Source: Armatimonadota bacterium
GTDB lineage: Bacteria; Armatimonadota; Fimbriimonadia; Fimbriimonadales; Fimbriimonadaceae
Assembly (NCBI GenBank): GCA_018268315.1
Contig: JAFDWU010000001.1
Coordinates: forward strand, 838,324-902,323
Direction: 5' to 3'
DNA length: 64,000 bases
Made by a program: the position numbers and the translations under genes. The notes beneath the pieces are model-generated. The model was not told where the DNA came from. It saw only the letters and a program-made list of their open reading frames with translations, and did not search any database. Shown piece after piece: positions 25,131 through 33,227 of this stretch (positions within the stretch are counted from its first letter, which is position 1; every line of letters begins with the position of its first letter).

Positions 25131-25767
25131 TGTCATTTCCTCCAGCGGAAAGGGTTGTAGTTCTATTTCCAGTTCGAATCGTTACTTTGTTCTTTTGAAT
25201 CGACACCACGCGGGTCTCCTTATCGAGCTTTGCGCCCACAGCGACCATTCGCTGGTGGCCCTCAGAATCGCTAATCACAGCAACCGTGCGCTCACCTATG
25301 AGCACACCGTTAAGCGTAAACATGGGCTTAACCTCTTCCTTCGGCATGCCAGGCTGAGAGCCGGCGGCCGGATTAAGGGGCGGAACCTGTCGGGAAGGAT
25401 CGGGCAGCTTGCCAACCATCGGGTCCGGTCCCGCGCCCAAGATGCTTGGGCGGGTAAGCGGTCGCGATTGCTGGCTATTTGCCGCAGGGCTAGAAGTCGG
25501 GGGTACCGGGTCGATCCTAGGACCGTCGCCGATGGGCTCCGTCTTGAACGGGTCGCGCTTGGGAAGCAGGGCCGCGACCTGCGGGTTCTTTGGCCCGCTG
25601 TCGTCTGCCTTCTTCTCCGTTACGGCAACCGCTTTGTCGTCACTCTTAACCTTCGTTGAGGTTGCAGCCTTGCTGCCATCCGATTTCGTGAATTGGAAGA
25701 CTCCAACCCCGATCATCAGGAAGAAGAGAGCGCCGACGATGACTAATTTCTTCTTTTCGCCGTTCAT
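25120..25767 (-). CDS. Pilus assembly protein, PilP/GspC-like
   Basis: A 215-residue inner membrane protein: short cytoplasmic MNGEKKK, one membrane segment (LVIVGALFFLMIGVGVF), a Lys/Asp/Pro-rich periplasmic linker, then a small beta domain (FTLNGVLIGERTVAVISDSE, then VGAKLDKETRVVSIQKNKV) that matches the homology region of PilP and GspC. This domain links the PilN-PilO platform to the secretin. Position between pilO and pilQ agrees. Unlike classical PilP it is not a lipoprotein but membrane-anchored. ATGA overlap with pilO. Confidence 0.82.
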   Translation of the reverse strand: MNGEKKKLVIVGALFFLMIGVGVFQFTKSDGSKAATSTKVKSDDKAVAVTEKKADDSGPKNPQVAALLPKRDPFKTEPIGDGPRIDPVPPTSSPAANSQQSRPLTRPSILGAGPDPMVGKLPDPSRQVPPLNPAAGSQPGMPKEEVKPMFTLNGVLIGERTVAVISDSEGHQRMVAVGAKLDKETRVVSIQKNKVTIRTGNRTTTLSAGGNDNGK

Positions 25768-26378
25768 GACGTGGGTACTCCAGCGGCTTCAACCTTTTCG
25801 CCCCGCTTAAGCGGGAAGACAAAAGCCTTCAAGTTGATCTGAACATCCAGCGTGTCCATCCCCTTGGCTTGCGCCTCAACTTTCGGGGTCATCGTGATCA
25901 TGCGAACAGCAACGATCTTCGGGAAGGTCTGCAATGCGGCGATGAACCGCTCAACGGATTCATAGTTGCCTTTGCCCTTAACCTCGATTTCCTGCTCTTC
26001 GTAAGCCTTCTTGCGTTCGGTTCCGTCGACCGGTTTAGGAGCGATCGGCTTCTTGCTGATCACCGGTCGAACGCCCGTAACCTCAATGCCGCACTTGTTC
26101 CCAACGGACTCAAGTTCGGTCAGCAAGGTAGGAACGTATGCCATGTCCGGCACGCCAAGCTCCAAATGCTTCAGTTCCATCGAACACTGCTTGACCTTGG
26201 CTTCCGCCGCGTCCAAGTCGCCTCGAATCTGCTTCTCGTCGCGAGCGTCTTTCTTCAGGTTGTGTACTCGAGCTTCAAGGTCCGCAACGTCGGACCAGCC
26301 CTTGTACATGAGGCCTGCGCCGCCTATGCCGGCGACAACCGTCAGCATGAGGAACGTCTTAAATCGATTTTCAGCCAT
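25764..26378 (-). CDS. pilO: Type IV pilus alignment protein PilO
   Basis: A 204-residue bitopic protein: one N-terminal membrane segment (FLMLTVVAGIGGAGLMYKG), a coiled coil (about 30-75, with repeated K and E, as in VHNLKKDARDEKQIRGDLD), then a ferredoxin-like domain (VGNKCGIEVTGVRPVI, EIEVKGKGNYESVERFIAAL). That is the PilO layout, which dimerises with PilN in the inner membrane. Its ATG overlaps the pilN stop by one base (TAATG). Confidence 0.88.
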   Translation of the reverse strand: MAENRFKTFLMLTVVAGIGGAGLMYKGWSDVADLEARVHNLKKDARDEKQIRGDLDAAEAKVKQCSMELKHLELGVPDMAYVPTLLTELESVGNKCGIEVTGVRPVISKKPIAPKPVDGTERKKAYEEQEIEVKGKGNYESVERFIAALQTFPKIVAVRMITMTPKVEAQAKGMDTLDVQINLKAFVFPLKRGEKVEAAGVPTS

Positions 26379-26971
26379 TATTTCTGCTCCTTCGGCTTAT
26401 CCGAGCTAGCAGTTGCCGAATCCTTGATGTTGCCGGCAATCTCAAACTCGATTGCGTGGGCATCCTGCAGCACCTTCTCTTGCGTGAAGCGCAGCGACAC
26501 ATCGGTCATGTCATCGGAGTTCTGCAAGCGCATGATCAACTCGCCAACCGGCTCCTGCATCTTCGCAACGCCAACAAAGGAAACCTCGATCGGCTTTTCC
26601 GGATCGGAGTTCTGGCAGCGCATTGAAGTTAGCCAGGTGGATTCGGGAACGTTTCGCGAGACATGATCCAGAATTCGTCCCCAGCGCGACGTTACAAGCG
26701 TTGCGTCCTGAAGAGTCTTCAGTCGGGGCATGAGCTCCGCGTATTGGTCCTCGTTCTCCTTGATGGAGTTCAAGAGAGGTTCCACCTCCTTGATCTGTGC
26801 CTTCAGCCGCGATTCTTGGCCCACCAGCCGTTCCTGATCAATCAGGCATCCGGTGAAACCAAGGGTGGTGACGGCAAGGACCCCAAGGAACGTCATGAAC
26901 ATGGCCCGGGCGCGGTGCGCCTCTCGGCGGATCGAAATCCTTTGCTCTTCGATGAGATTAATGAATGGCAT
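26378..26971 (-). CDS. pilN: Type IV pilus alignment protein PilN
   Basis: A 197-residue bitopic protein that starts PFINLIEEQRISIRREA, the short N-terminal motif that docks onto PilM. A membrane segment follows (MFMTFLGVLAVTTLGFTGCL), then a coiled coil and a ferredoxin-like periplasmic domain (TWLTSMRCQNSDPEKPIEV, FVGVAKMQEPVGELIMRLQN). Layout and place in the operon identify it as PilN. A cysteine in the membrane segment is not a lipobox because it sits inside the helix. It begins 11 bases after pilM. Confidence 0.9.
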   Translation of the reverse strand: MPFINLIEEQRISIRREAHRARAMFMTFLGVLAVTTLGFTGCLIDQERLVGQESRLKAQIKEVEPLLNSIKENEDQYAELMPRLKTLQDATLVTSRWGRILDHVSRNVPESTWLTSMRCQNSDPEKPIEVSFVGVAKMQEPVGELIMRLQNSDDMTDVSLRFTQEKVLQDAHAIEFEIAGNIKDSATASSDKPKEQK

Positions 26972-26982
26972 AACGTTGTCCT

Positions 26983-28056
26983 TTAGGCAGCCTTTACGTG
27001 GCTTCGCATGGCGAGGCCGGTTGCCACCGAAAAGTCGAGGGCTTGGTCGGGGCTCATCGGGAGTTCCTGATAATTCGGGTTCTCCATCAAGCCGAGCGTG
27101 AACGTCGGAATGCCAAGCTTCGCTTCGAGATACTTCGCAATGCCCTGAAGGCGAGCGCCACCGCCGGTCAGCAGAATCGAATTGACCTGCCGATTATCGG
27201 TGTCGCCCTGTTGGGACTGGAAGTAGTTAAGCGATCGCCGGACTTCACGAATGAGATCGTCGAGATGCGGCTGAACCACCCTCAGCGGAGGGTTCTCGTG
27301 AGGAACCTCCTCGAGGAGGTCGGTTACGTCCAGCTGAGCCTTGCCAGACTCGGCATCCGCATCGGAAAGCTTGAAATAGTTCTTAAGGGCGTCGGATAGC
27401 ACCTGCCCGCCATTGCTGATCGAGCGGCTCATCACAAACGTGTTCTTTTGAATCACGCTCATGTTGGTGGTGGAGGCTCCGATGTCGACAAGCGCCACCG
27501 TGGAATCACCGTAGTCTCGATCCTGGTTGAATTCAATCAGCGACCGATAGCTGGCAAATGCCTCGATATCGACCGCCTCAACTTCCAACCCGATGGATTC
27601 GCACGTGCGAATGCGAGAGGTAACAAGCTCGCGCGGCGCAGCCACGACGAGAACGTCCATCTGCGCCTCGTCCGCATCGCCAAGAATTTCGAATTCGATG
27701 AAGCTGTCTTCAACGCTGTTCGGAACGTAGCGGCTAGCCTCAAACTTGATCGACTTGCGAAGCGTCTGCTCACTCATCTTCGGGATGCGGATGTTTCGCA
27801 CCACAACCGAGCCACCGGAAACGGCGACGCTGCAGTTCGTGCCATGAATCCCGGTATCGCGCAGAAGCTGCTTAATCGCAAAGCCGATGCCGTCCTGATC
27901 AACAACAACGCCATCGCGCAGGGCATCCGGCGGAGTGGGGACCTCGCCAAAGCGAACGACCTTCCACTGGTTACCAATGCGCTCAGCTTGCACAACCTTG
28001 ATGGCGTGGTGGCCGATATCGATGCCAAAACTGGGGGATTTTGCAAACAAGCCCAC
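26983..28056 (-). CDS. pilM: Type IV pilus actin-like protein PilM
   Basis: A 357-residue cytoplasmic FtsA/actin-like ATPase of the pilus machine. Seen: FGIDIGHHAIKVVQAER (phosphate 1), VSGGSVVVRNIRIPKMSEQ, the second phosphate loop VALVDIGASTTNMSVI, RSISNGGQVLSDALKNYF, and ILLTGGGARLQGIAKYLE (adenosine site). The start is placed at GTG 28056: GGGAGG lies ten bases upstream and homologues begin near this GLFAKSP. The longer reading to 28098 would overlap the HTH gene. It starts two bases after the stop of that gene. Confidence 0.92.
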   Translation of the reverse strand: MGLFAKSPSFGIDIGHHAIKVVQAERIGNQWKVVRFGEVPTPPDALRDGVVVDQDGIGFAIKQLLRDTGIHGTNCSVAVSGGSVVVRNIRIPKMSEQTLRKSIKFEASRYVPNSVEDSFIEFEILGDADEAQMDVLVVAAPRELVTSRIRTCESIGLEVEAVDIEAFASYRSLIEFNQDRDYGDSTVALVDIGASTTNMSVIQKNTFVMSRSISNGGQVLSDALKNYFKLSDADAESGKAQLDVTDLLEEVPHENPPLRVVQPHLDDLIREVRRSLNYFQSQQGDTDNRQVNSILLTGGGARLQGIAKYLEAKLGIPTFTLGLMENPNYQELPMSPDQALDFSVATGLAMRSHVKAA

Positions 28057-28058
28057 GG

Positions 28059-28535
28059 TTACGAAGCCTCCCGAAGGTGACCCTGGCTGGAAACCCACTC
28101 GTCGAGGGCGGCACGGCTAAAGCGCCACTTGCCATCGACCTTGAATGCGGGAATCGCACCGGATTCAGCTTCCTTCTCAAGCGTTGCAGCGGGCATTCTC
28201 AGCTGATGAGAAGCCTCGCGCAGGGTAAGGACCGAATGCTGCTGGGCGGCAATGCCCCGGAAGAACTGGCTAAGCTGTTCCGGAGTTAGAACTAACTCCA
28301 ACTTAACCAGCGCTGGGCCATGGCCATCGCTCTCGTAATTTTTCGGATCCATATTCAACTCCTTTGCGGCTGATTGGGCCTTATCGTTATTCGTCGGCAC
28401 GTCGGACCCCTTTTCCTCAGAGAAATGCGGGGTATTTTGCGAACTTTCGTGTGCGAATGCAGCGGGCGCCTCCGGCTCGGCGTCACGCTCCGCATGTCGC
28501 AGCGAAGCAAATCGGATGGCGTCGGCTAAGTTCAC
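28059..28535 (-). CDS. Helix-turn-helix (excisionase-like) protein in the pilus operon
   Basis: A 158-residue protein. Residues 1-80 are polar and probably disordered. The C-terminal 55 residues form a MerR/excisionase-type winged helix (VLTLREASHQLRMPAATLEK, then PAFKVDGKWRFSRAALDEWV), the same fold as many helix_turn_helix_17 proteins. The start is GTG 28535, where GGGAGG stands seven bases upstream and GTGA overlaps the ATPase stop. It lies between the ExeA-like ATPase and pilM, an unusual place for a DNA-binding protein; it may regulate the operon or act as a protein adaptor. No direct evidence for either. Confidence 0.82.
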   Translation of the reverse strand: MNLADAIRFASLRHAERDAEPEAPAAFAHESSQNTPHFSEEKGSDVPTNNDKAQSAAKELNMDPKNYESDGHGPALVKLELVLTPEQLSQFFRGIAAQQHSVLTLREASHQLRMPAATLEKEAESGAIPAFKVDGKWRFSRAALDEWVSSQGHLREAS

Positions 28536-29353
28536 GCTGCTGCCTCCCGGCCGCAATACTCTTCAATCACGTTGTGGATGAAGAAGCCGTCGATCATGCG
28601 AAGCTTCTGCGCCATTGCAAGGAGCAACGCGTTATCGGCAACTTGACTGATGAGGCGCGGAACGCCGTTAGTGAACTTGTGGATTTCGAAGATCGCATCC
28701 GGAGTGAACGGGCTGCATTCACCGGTGTAGCCAGCTACTCGGAGGCGATGAAGGATCATCTCGCCGGTGTCGTTAACATCCAGCGGCTTAATCTGATATC
28801 GAACGGCAATTCTCTGCTCAAGCGCAGGCGCCTTGGCGATTTTGCCGCGAAGCTCCTGCTGGCCGAAAAGGATGAGCGACATCAGGAACTGGTCGTTCAT
28901 TTGGCAGTTCAGGAGCAGGCGAAGCTCTTCGAAGGTGTTGGTGCTTCGAATAAGGTGCGCTTCGTCGATCATCAGCACGACTCGCTCGCCGCGTTCGTAG
29001 CAGTGCAATAGCTGGTCGTGAAGCGCGCTAACCAGAACCTGGCGATTGCGCGACGTGGTCGGATTGCCGAGCTGATCCAGCACTTCCTGCAGGATCTGGA
29101 CCGGCGTTAAAATCGGATTAACGATGAGCGCGATGCGGTTCTTAACCGGATCAAGCAGATCGAGCAGCTTTCGGCTGATGGTGGTCTTGCCCAAGCCGAT
29201 TTCACCCCATAGCATCGCAGCGCCCTTGTTGCGCGTGATGGCGTAATGCATCATCATCAGCGCGTCTTGGTGCTTCGAGCTCATATAGAGAAAGCGCGGG
29301 TCCGGCGTTAGGCTGAACGGCGATTCCAGAAGGCCCCAATAAGATTCGTACAT
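28532..29353 (-). CDS. ExeA/GspA-like AAA+ ATPase
   Basis: A 273-residue ATPase of the ExeA/MSHA MshM type. It begins with the family mark MYESYWGLLESPFSLTPDPR, then FLYMSSKHQDALMMMHYAI, Walker A LWGEIGLGKTT, Walker B RVVLMIDEAHLI, and the lid region FTNGVPRLISQVADNALLLA. Relatives with an added peptidoglycan-binding domain help insert secretins; this version has the ATPase domain only. As first gene of the pilus operon it probably assists secretin or machine assembly. GGAG lies eight bases before the ATG. No PilB or PilT motor is encoded in the window. Confidence 0.88.
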   Translation of the reverse strand: MYESYWGLLESPFSLTPDPRFLYMSSKHQDALMMMHYAITRNKGAAMLWGEIGLGKTTISRKLLDLLDPVKNRIALIVNPILTPVQILQEVLDQLGNPTTSRNRQVLVSALHDQLLHCYERGERVVLMIDEAHLIRSTNTFEELRLLLNCQMNDQFLMSLILFGQQELRGKIAKAPALEQRIAVRYQIKPLDVNDTGEMILHRLRVAGYTGECSPFTPDAIFEIHKFTNGVPRLISQVADNALLLAMAQKLRMIDGFFIHNVIEEYCGREAAA

Positions 29354-29432
29354 TGTTTAACTCCGCGGATCGAACACGGTAAATTTTCGGGGGTTCTTGG
29401 CAAAACCTTAGGTCGCCAAAACCAAACGCGTC

Positions 29433-29460
29433 GTGGGAGGGCGTCAGAGCGCCTTCTCCT
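29433..29460. repeat. Possible single REP-like copy
   Basis: The piece GGGAGG-GCGTCAG-AGCGCC-TTCTCC forms a short hairpin (AGGGCG with CGCCTT) and resembles part of the palindromes at 18.1 kb, with which it shares GGGAGG and GGCGTCAG. It lies in the 240-base gap between the envC-like gene and the pilus operon. The likeness is short, so this is tentative. Confidence 0.35.
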
Positions 29461-29469
29461 TCCAAGAAA

Positions 29470-29530
29470 AGGCCGCCAACGGGGGCGGTCAAAACATCAA
29501 CAAATCAAACAAAGAGCCTTTCGGCTCGAC
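29470..29530 (-). terminator. Terminator hairpins after the envC-like gene
   Basis: Two hairpins in tandem on the minus strand. The first, GAGCC-GAAA-GGCTC (29514-29527), is followed by TTTGTTTGATTTG. The second, CCGCC-CCCGTT-GGCGG (about 29472-29490), is followed by CCTTTTCTTGG. Together they should end the long ftsE-ftsX-envC transcript before the pilus operon begins. Confidence 0.65.
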
Positions 29531-29593
29531 ATGTTGATTTCCGCGTTGGGGAGGAGAAGTTGTTGCGGAATATTGCCGGTTTCGCTGGCCCGA

Positions 29594-30721
29594 TCACATC
29601 TTGGTCAGCGGATTGACAGCATGCCCGTTCACGCGCACCTCGAAGTGCAAGTGAGGAGCGGTGGCAAGCCCGGTGGCGCCGACGGCGGCAATCCCTTGGC
29701 CACGCCGCACACTCTGCCCGCTGTGAACGAATATCCGCGAGCAGTGAGCGTAAACCGTCGAGAGTCCGTTGCCGTGATCCACAATCACTACGTTTCCGAA
29801 GCCGGACATCCGAGTGGCGCTGATCACCACTCCATCCGCCGCCGCGTGAATCGTCGTGCCGTAAGACGCTCCGAAATCGACACCCGCATGCAGCCGGGTG
29901 ATGTGCAAAATCGGGTGATAGCGCATGCCAAACGTGCTCGTGATGGGCGCGCTGACCGGCGCAGATAGCCGACCCGCGGGCGGAAGTCGGACCGGGTTGC
30001 GAGAATTCCCCTGCGAGGCCATGTAAGCGTGAATCTGGTCCTCAATGTCCCGCTCATCCCGCTCGAACTTATCAAGCAGCTCTTCAAGCTCGCCCTTGCG
30101 ATCCTGCAGCTCGCCCATGTACTCCTTCTTCTTCACTTTCTCGTGCGAGAGGTCGGCTTCCTGCTGCTTCTGCTCCTCGGCCAGCGATTGCGTGTGCTTC
30201 ACGAGGTCGGTCACTCGGTCTTGCCGAATCTTGGCAAGCACGCTTAGCTCGCGGTAGTTCGAGAACACCTGGTGGTCCTTCTCGGAAACCTTCTGGAACA
30301 GCAACTGCCGGGAAGCGATATCGCCTACGGACTGCGCCCCCATGATTGCCGAAAGCATGGTTGGGCTTTGGGATTTATACATGGTGCGGAACCGGCGCAC
30401 CACCATCCCCTTCGCCCCTTCCAGTTTCTTCTGGGTCTCGGCAAGCTCCCTTCGGGCCTGCGCCTGCTCGATCCTCGCCGCGACTAAATTTGCAGCGGTG
30501 ATCTTGCGGCGGTGTTCAAGGCCGGTAATCCGGGTTTCAACGCCACGAATGTCTTCCACCACAAGGCCAAGCTCGCGCTTGGTTCGGTGGAGCTCTTTCT
30601 GGACCTGATGCTTGCGCTGCCGGACGGTTTCCAGCTTGGAGCGCATGCCCCGCACGTTCTTAACCGGCGGCTTCGCGAAGCCGACCGCCGAAACCAGAAG
30701 AACGGCTACAACCAGCTTCAT
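29594..30721 (-). CDS. EnvC-like murein hydrolase activator / M23 peptidase
   Basis: A 375-residue exported protein: signal peptide (MKLVVAVLLVSAVGFA), long coiled coil (about 25-245), then an M23/LytM domain (HAGVDFGASYGTTIHAAADG, VDHGNGLSTVYAHC, HLHFEVRVNGHAVNP). The metal ligands H-x3-D, and H-x-H in HLHFE, are present, so it may be an active endopeptidase and not only an activator as in E. coli EnvC. Direct coupling to ftsX (ATGA) fits the FtsEX-EnvC system, in which the transporter controls septal wall hydrolysis through the coiled coil. Confidence 0.9.
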   Translation of the reverse strand: MKLVVAVLLVSAVGFAKPPVKNVRGMRSKLETVRQRKHQVQKELHRTKRELGLVVEDIRGVETRITGLEHRRKITAANLVAARIEQAQARRELAETQKKLEGAKGMVVRRFRTMYKSQSPTMLSAIMGAQSVGDIASRQLLFQKVSEKDHQVFSNYRELSVLAKIRQDRVTDLVKHTQSLAEEQKQQEADLSHEKVKKKEYMGELQDRKGELEELLDKFERDERDIEDQIHAYMASQGNSRNPVRLPPAGRLSAPVSAPITSTFGMRYHPILHITRLHAGVDFGASYGTTIHAAADGVVISATRMSGFGNVVIVDHGNGLSTVYAHCSRIFVHSGQSVRRGQGIAAVGATGLATAPHLHFEVRVNGHAVNPLTKM

Positions 30722-31587
30722 GCGGATTCTCGGCGCAAGGCGGCGGTGGAGCAGACAAGGCCGTAGGCGCCTCCTGCAAGGCTCAGCGCTCCGAGCATGA
30801 AGAGCATAGGATAGGCGGGAAGCGTAGCCTGAATCTTAACGGAATCTAAGAACTGGATTAGCCCCCGCTGCGCGGCCAAGATCATGAAGCTGGCAACCAC
30901 TCCACCAAGCAACCCTTGCACCATGCCCTCGATCATAAACGGCGCTTTAATCATCGCCCGCGATGCGCCCACGAGCTCCATAATCCGCACCTCGTTCCGG
31001 CGCGAGAGCGCCGCCATGCGGATCGCATTGTAAATGAGGATGCCTGCGGTGGCAAGCAGGATGCTTCCGAAGAGAATGCCAAGCCAGCGGATGAGTTGGA
31101 GCGATTGATCGGCAAACCGTTGCTCATCCTTCAGATACGAAACCCCGCCGTCGGGATCGACCAGCGCGAGACCGCGAATATTATCCGCAACGCTATCGGC
31201 GTTAGTAAGCGCTTTCAACTTAACCTTCAGCGCATCGGGCAGCGGATTTTCGATGCCTTCCGTGAGGTCGGGATGCTCCCGCTTTTGCTTCGCCCAGGCC
31301 AGATCGCGCGGAATCCAGGTGACGGTGGCGACATCGGGCATCTTGCGGATGGCTTCCGCCGTACGCGAAATCTCTCCTTCCTTCACGCCGGAGCGGAGGA
31401 ACACGCGCATTTCGAACTTGCCAGGCAGGGTTTGCCCATACTCCTGAACGCGGAAATAGGCATAACTCAGACCTCCGATGAGGAAGAGCGAAACCGCCGA
31501 GGTGGTGATGGCAGCAAGCGTCATCATGCCGTTGCGCCTGAGCGCGGTTAGCGCCTCGCCAAGCAGGAATTCAATTCGATCAAGCAT
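30718..31587 (-). CDS. ftsX: Cell division ABC transporter permease FtsX
   Basis: A 289-residue membrane subunit of FtsEX. Topology is that of the family: a basic cytoplasmic start ([19 protein letters not shown]), first membrane segment (AITTSAVSLFLIGGLSYAYF), a periplasmic loop (about 55-165) that would bind the EnvC coiled coil, and three more segments from LIRWLGILFGSILLATAGIL to the C-terminus. The conserved RRNEVRIMELVGASRAMIKAPF coupling loop is clear (split here). The ATG at 31587 overlaps the ftsE end by eight bases; a longer reading at 31611 lies inside ftsE. Confidence 0.93.
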   Translation of the reverse strand: MLDRIEFLLGEALTALRRNGMMTLAAITTSAVSLFLIGGLSYAYFRVQEYGQTLPGKFEMRVFLRSGVKEGEISRTAEAIRKMPDVATVTWIPRDLAWAKQKREHPDLTEGIENPLPDALKVKLKALTNADSVADNIRGLALVDPDGGVSYLKDEQRFADQSLQLIRWLGILFGSILLATAGILIYNAIRMAALSRRNEVRIMELVGASRAMIKAPFMIEGMVQGLLGGVVASFMILAAQRGLIQFLDSVKIQATLPAYPMLFMLGALSLAGGAYGLVCSTAALRRESA

Positions 31588-32302
31588 CGACCACCGCCGT
31601 CTCAAGCACAATCGGCTCCGGAACCACGTCGGAAATCACGCGCCCCTTCTCCATCGTCACCACTCGCTTGCGCATACGCTCGACGACCGGCATATCGTGG
31701 GTTGCCACAATCACGGTCGCCCCACGCTGATTGATCCGCTCCAGAACCTCCATGATCTCGATCGAGAACTCGGGGTCGAGGTTGCCGGTCGGCTCGTCGG
31801 CGAGAAGAATGGGAGGGTCGTTGATCAGCGCGCGGGCGATCGCTACGCGCTGCTGCTCGCCACCGCTCAGCTGATTCGGAAAGGCGTCGGCGCGATGGGC
31901 TATTCCCACCAAGTCAAGAATCTCTGGCGCCCGGGCGCGAATTTCGCGCTTCGTCGCCCCCACCGCGCGCATGGCGTAACCCACGTTCTCCCAGATGTTC
32001 TTCTTGGGAAGCAGAGCGAAGTCCTGCGGCACTATGCCCAGTCGGCGGCGGTGCAAGTGAACTTTATTTCGGGGGATGCGACTGATGCTATTCCCTTCCA
32101 GCAGCACGTCCCCGGTGGTAACGTTGGCCTCGCGGCTCAACAGCTTAAGGATGGTGCTCTTGCCCGCCCCGGTTTTACCGACGAGGAAGACGAACTCGCC
32201 GCGCGCGATCTGCAGATTGACGTCGCGCAACGCGCAAACGTCGCGGTTGTAAACCACCTCGACGTTCTTTAGCTCGATATAAGGGGTGAGGATGCTTTGC
32301 AA
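31580..32302 (-). CDS. ftsE: Cell division ABC transporter ATPase FtsE
   Basis: A 240-residue ABC ATPase. Walker A is [16 protein letters not shown], the Q-loop is VPQDFALLP, the signature [15 protein letters not shown], Walker [16 protein letters not shown], and the H-loop [14 protein letters not shown]. The sequence VGKTGAGKS with EPTGNLDPE is typical of FtsE. The start is TTG at 32302 with no good ribosome site, so it may be off by a few codons. It lies 19 bases after sua5 and overlaps ftsX. Confidence 0.94.
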   Translation of the reverse strand: MQSILTPYIELKNVEVVYNRDVCALRDVNLQIARGEFVFLVGKTGAGKSTILKLLSREANVTTGDVLLEGNSISRIPRNKVHLHRRRLGIVPQDFALLPKKNIWENVGYAMRAVGATKREIRARAPEILDLVGIAHRADAFPNQLSGGEQQRVAIARALINDPPILLADEPTGNLDPEFSIEIMEVLERINQRGATVIVATHDMPVVERMRKRVVTMEKGRVISDVVPEPIVLETAVVDA

Positions 32303-32321
32303 ATCGGCGCTTTTAGGTTAG

Positions 32322-33227
32322 TTATTCGCTTTGTGCGGCGCGCCGGAGCCGATCGTGGATAGCTTCCCATTCGACTCCATCAGGAGGAAGCTCCACAAAC
32401 GCCAACGGCAAGTCCATTTTGTCCAATTCAATGAGTGCGCTGTAAAGACGTTTGGCATAGGCCTCTGGATTGCGCTGCATTTCCAGTTGGTGTAGATTGC
32501 GCGGTTTGCCGAAAACAAGCCCCGGCTCTTCTGGAGTGACGTTCGGTTTTAGGATGAGTTTTGTGCGGGGGGCATAATGGCGCGGATGGGTTCCTGGCGA
32601 TCTTGCAAGATCCTCCGGTTCACCGACCTTCACGCCAAGAACGGCTTCAATCTGCGCTCTTGAAATCATTCCCGGCCTGAGAATGGCTGGCTGTTCGCCG
32701 GTGAGGTCCACCACCGTGCTTTCAATGCCCACTTGGCACGGCCCCCCATCGACGACCCCACAGGCTTTGGACCGGATGGCTCCATCAAGGTCTTCCACGG
32801 TGGTGGGGGAGACCGACATAAAGCGGTTCGCGCTGGGAGCGGCAAGCGGAAAGTCCAGCATCTCCAATAAGGCGAGCGCAATAGGGTGGTTCGGCGCGCG
32901 TAGAGCGACGGTGTCGCGCCTACCGGTGGTGATGGCGGGCACCCCGGGGCTCTTGCGCAGCACCATCGTCAGCGGTCCCGGCCAAAACGCTTTGCGAAGC
33001 CGGTTGGCGCTCTCGGGAACCTGGGCTGCGAATTGCGATAGGTCCGCATCGGGCCGTACATGCACGATCAAGGGGTGATCCGCGGGCCTACCCTTGACCT
33101 CGAATATCTTACTAACCGCCTGCGCGTTCAGCGCGTTGGCGGCAAGGCCATACACCGTCTCCGTTGGGATAACCGCCAACTCCCCACGCCGCAGGCAATC
33201 CGCCGCCTGCTCCAGCGTATCGCTCAC
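32322..33227 (-). CDS. L-threonylcarbamoyladenylate synthase (Sua5/TsaC)
   Basis: A 301-residue enzyme that makes threonylcarbamoyl-AMP from Thr, bicarbonate and ATP for the t6A37 modification of tRNAs. The YrdC domain fills residues 1-185: RRGELAVIPTETVYGLAANA, KIFEVKGRPADHPLIVHV, FWPGPLTMVL, PLAAPSANRFMSVSPTTVED and STVVDLTGEQPAILRPGMIS. The rest is the smaller Sua5 domain (HPRHYAPRTKLILK linker), so this is the long Sua5/YwlC form. Start is GTG 33227, giving a GTGA overlap with aroE; longer readings lie in aroE. Confidence 0.92.
   Translation of the reverse strand: MSDTLEQAADCLRRGELAVIPTETVYGLAANALNAQAVSKIFEVKGRPADHPLIVHVRPDADLSQFAAQVPESANRLRKAFWPGPLTMVLRKSPGVPAITTGRRDTVALRAPNHPIALALLEMLDFPLAAPSANRFMSVSPTTVEDLDGAIRSKACGVVDGGPCQVGIESTVVDLTGEQPAILRPGMISRAQIEAVLGVKVGEPEDLARSPGTHPRHYAPRTKLILKPNVTPEEPGLVFGKPRNLHQLEMQRNPEAYAKRLYSALIELDKMDLPLAFVELPPDGVEWEAIHDRLRRAAQSE

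Noticed and set aside
29354-29593. A small gene in the gap between envC-like and the pilus operon
   Set aside because: Only hairpins and a REP-like piece are seen; no start with a ribosome site or conserved protein.
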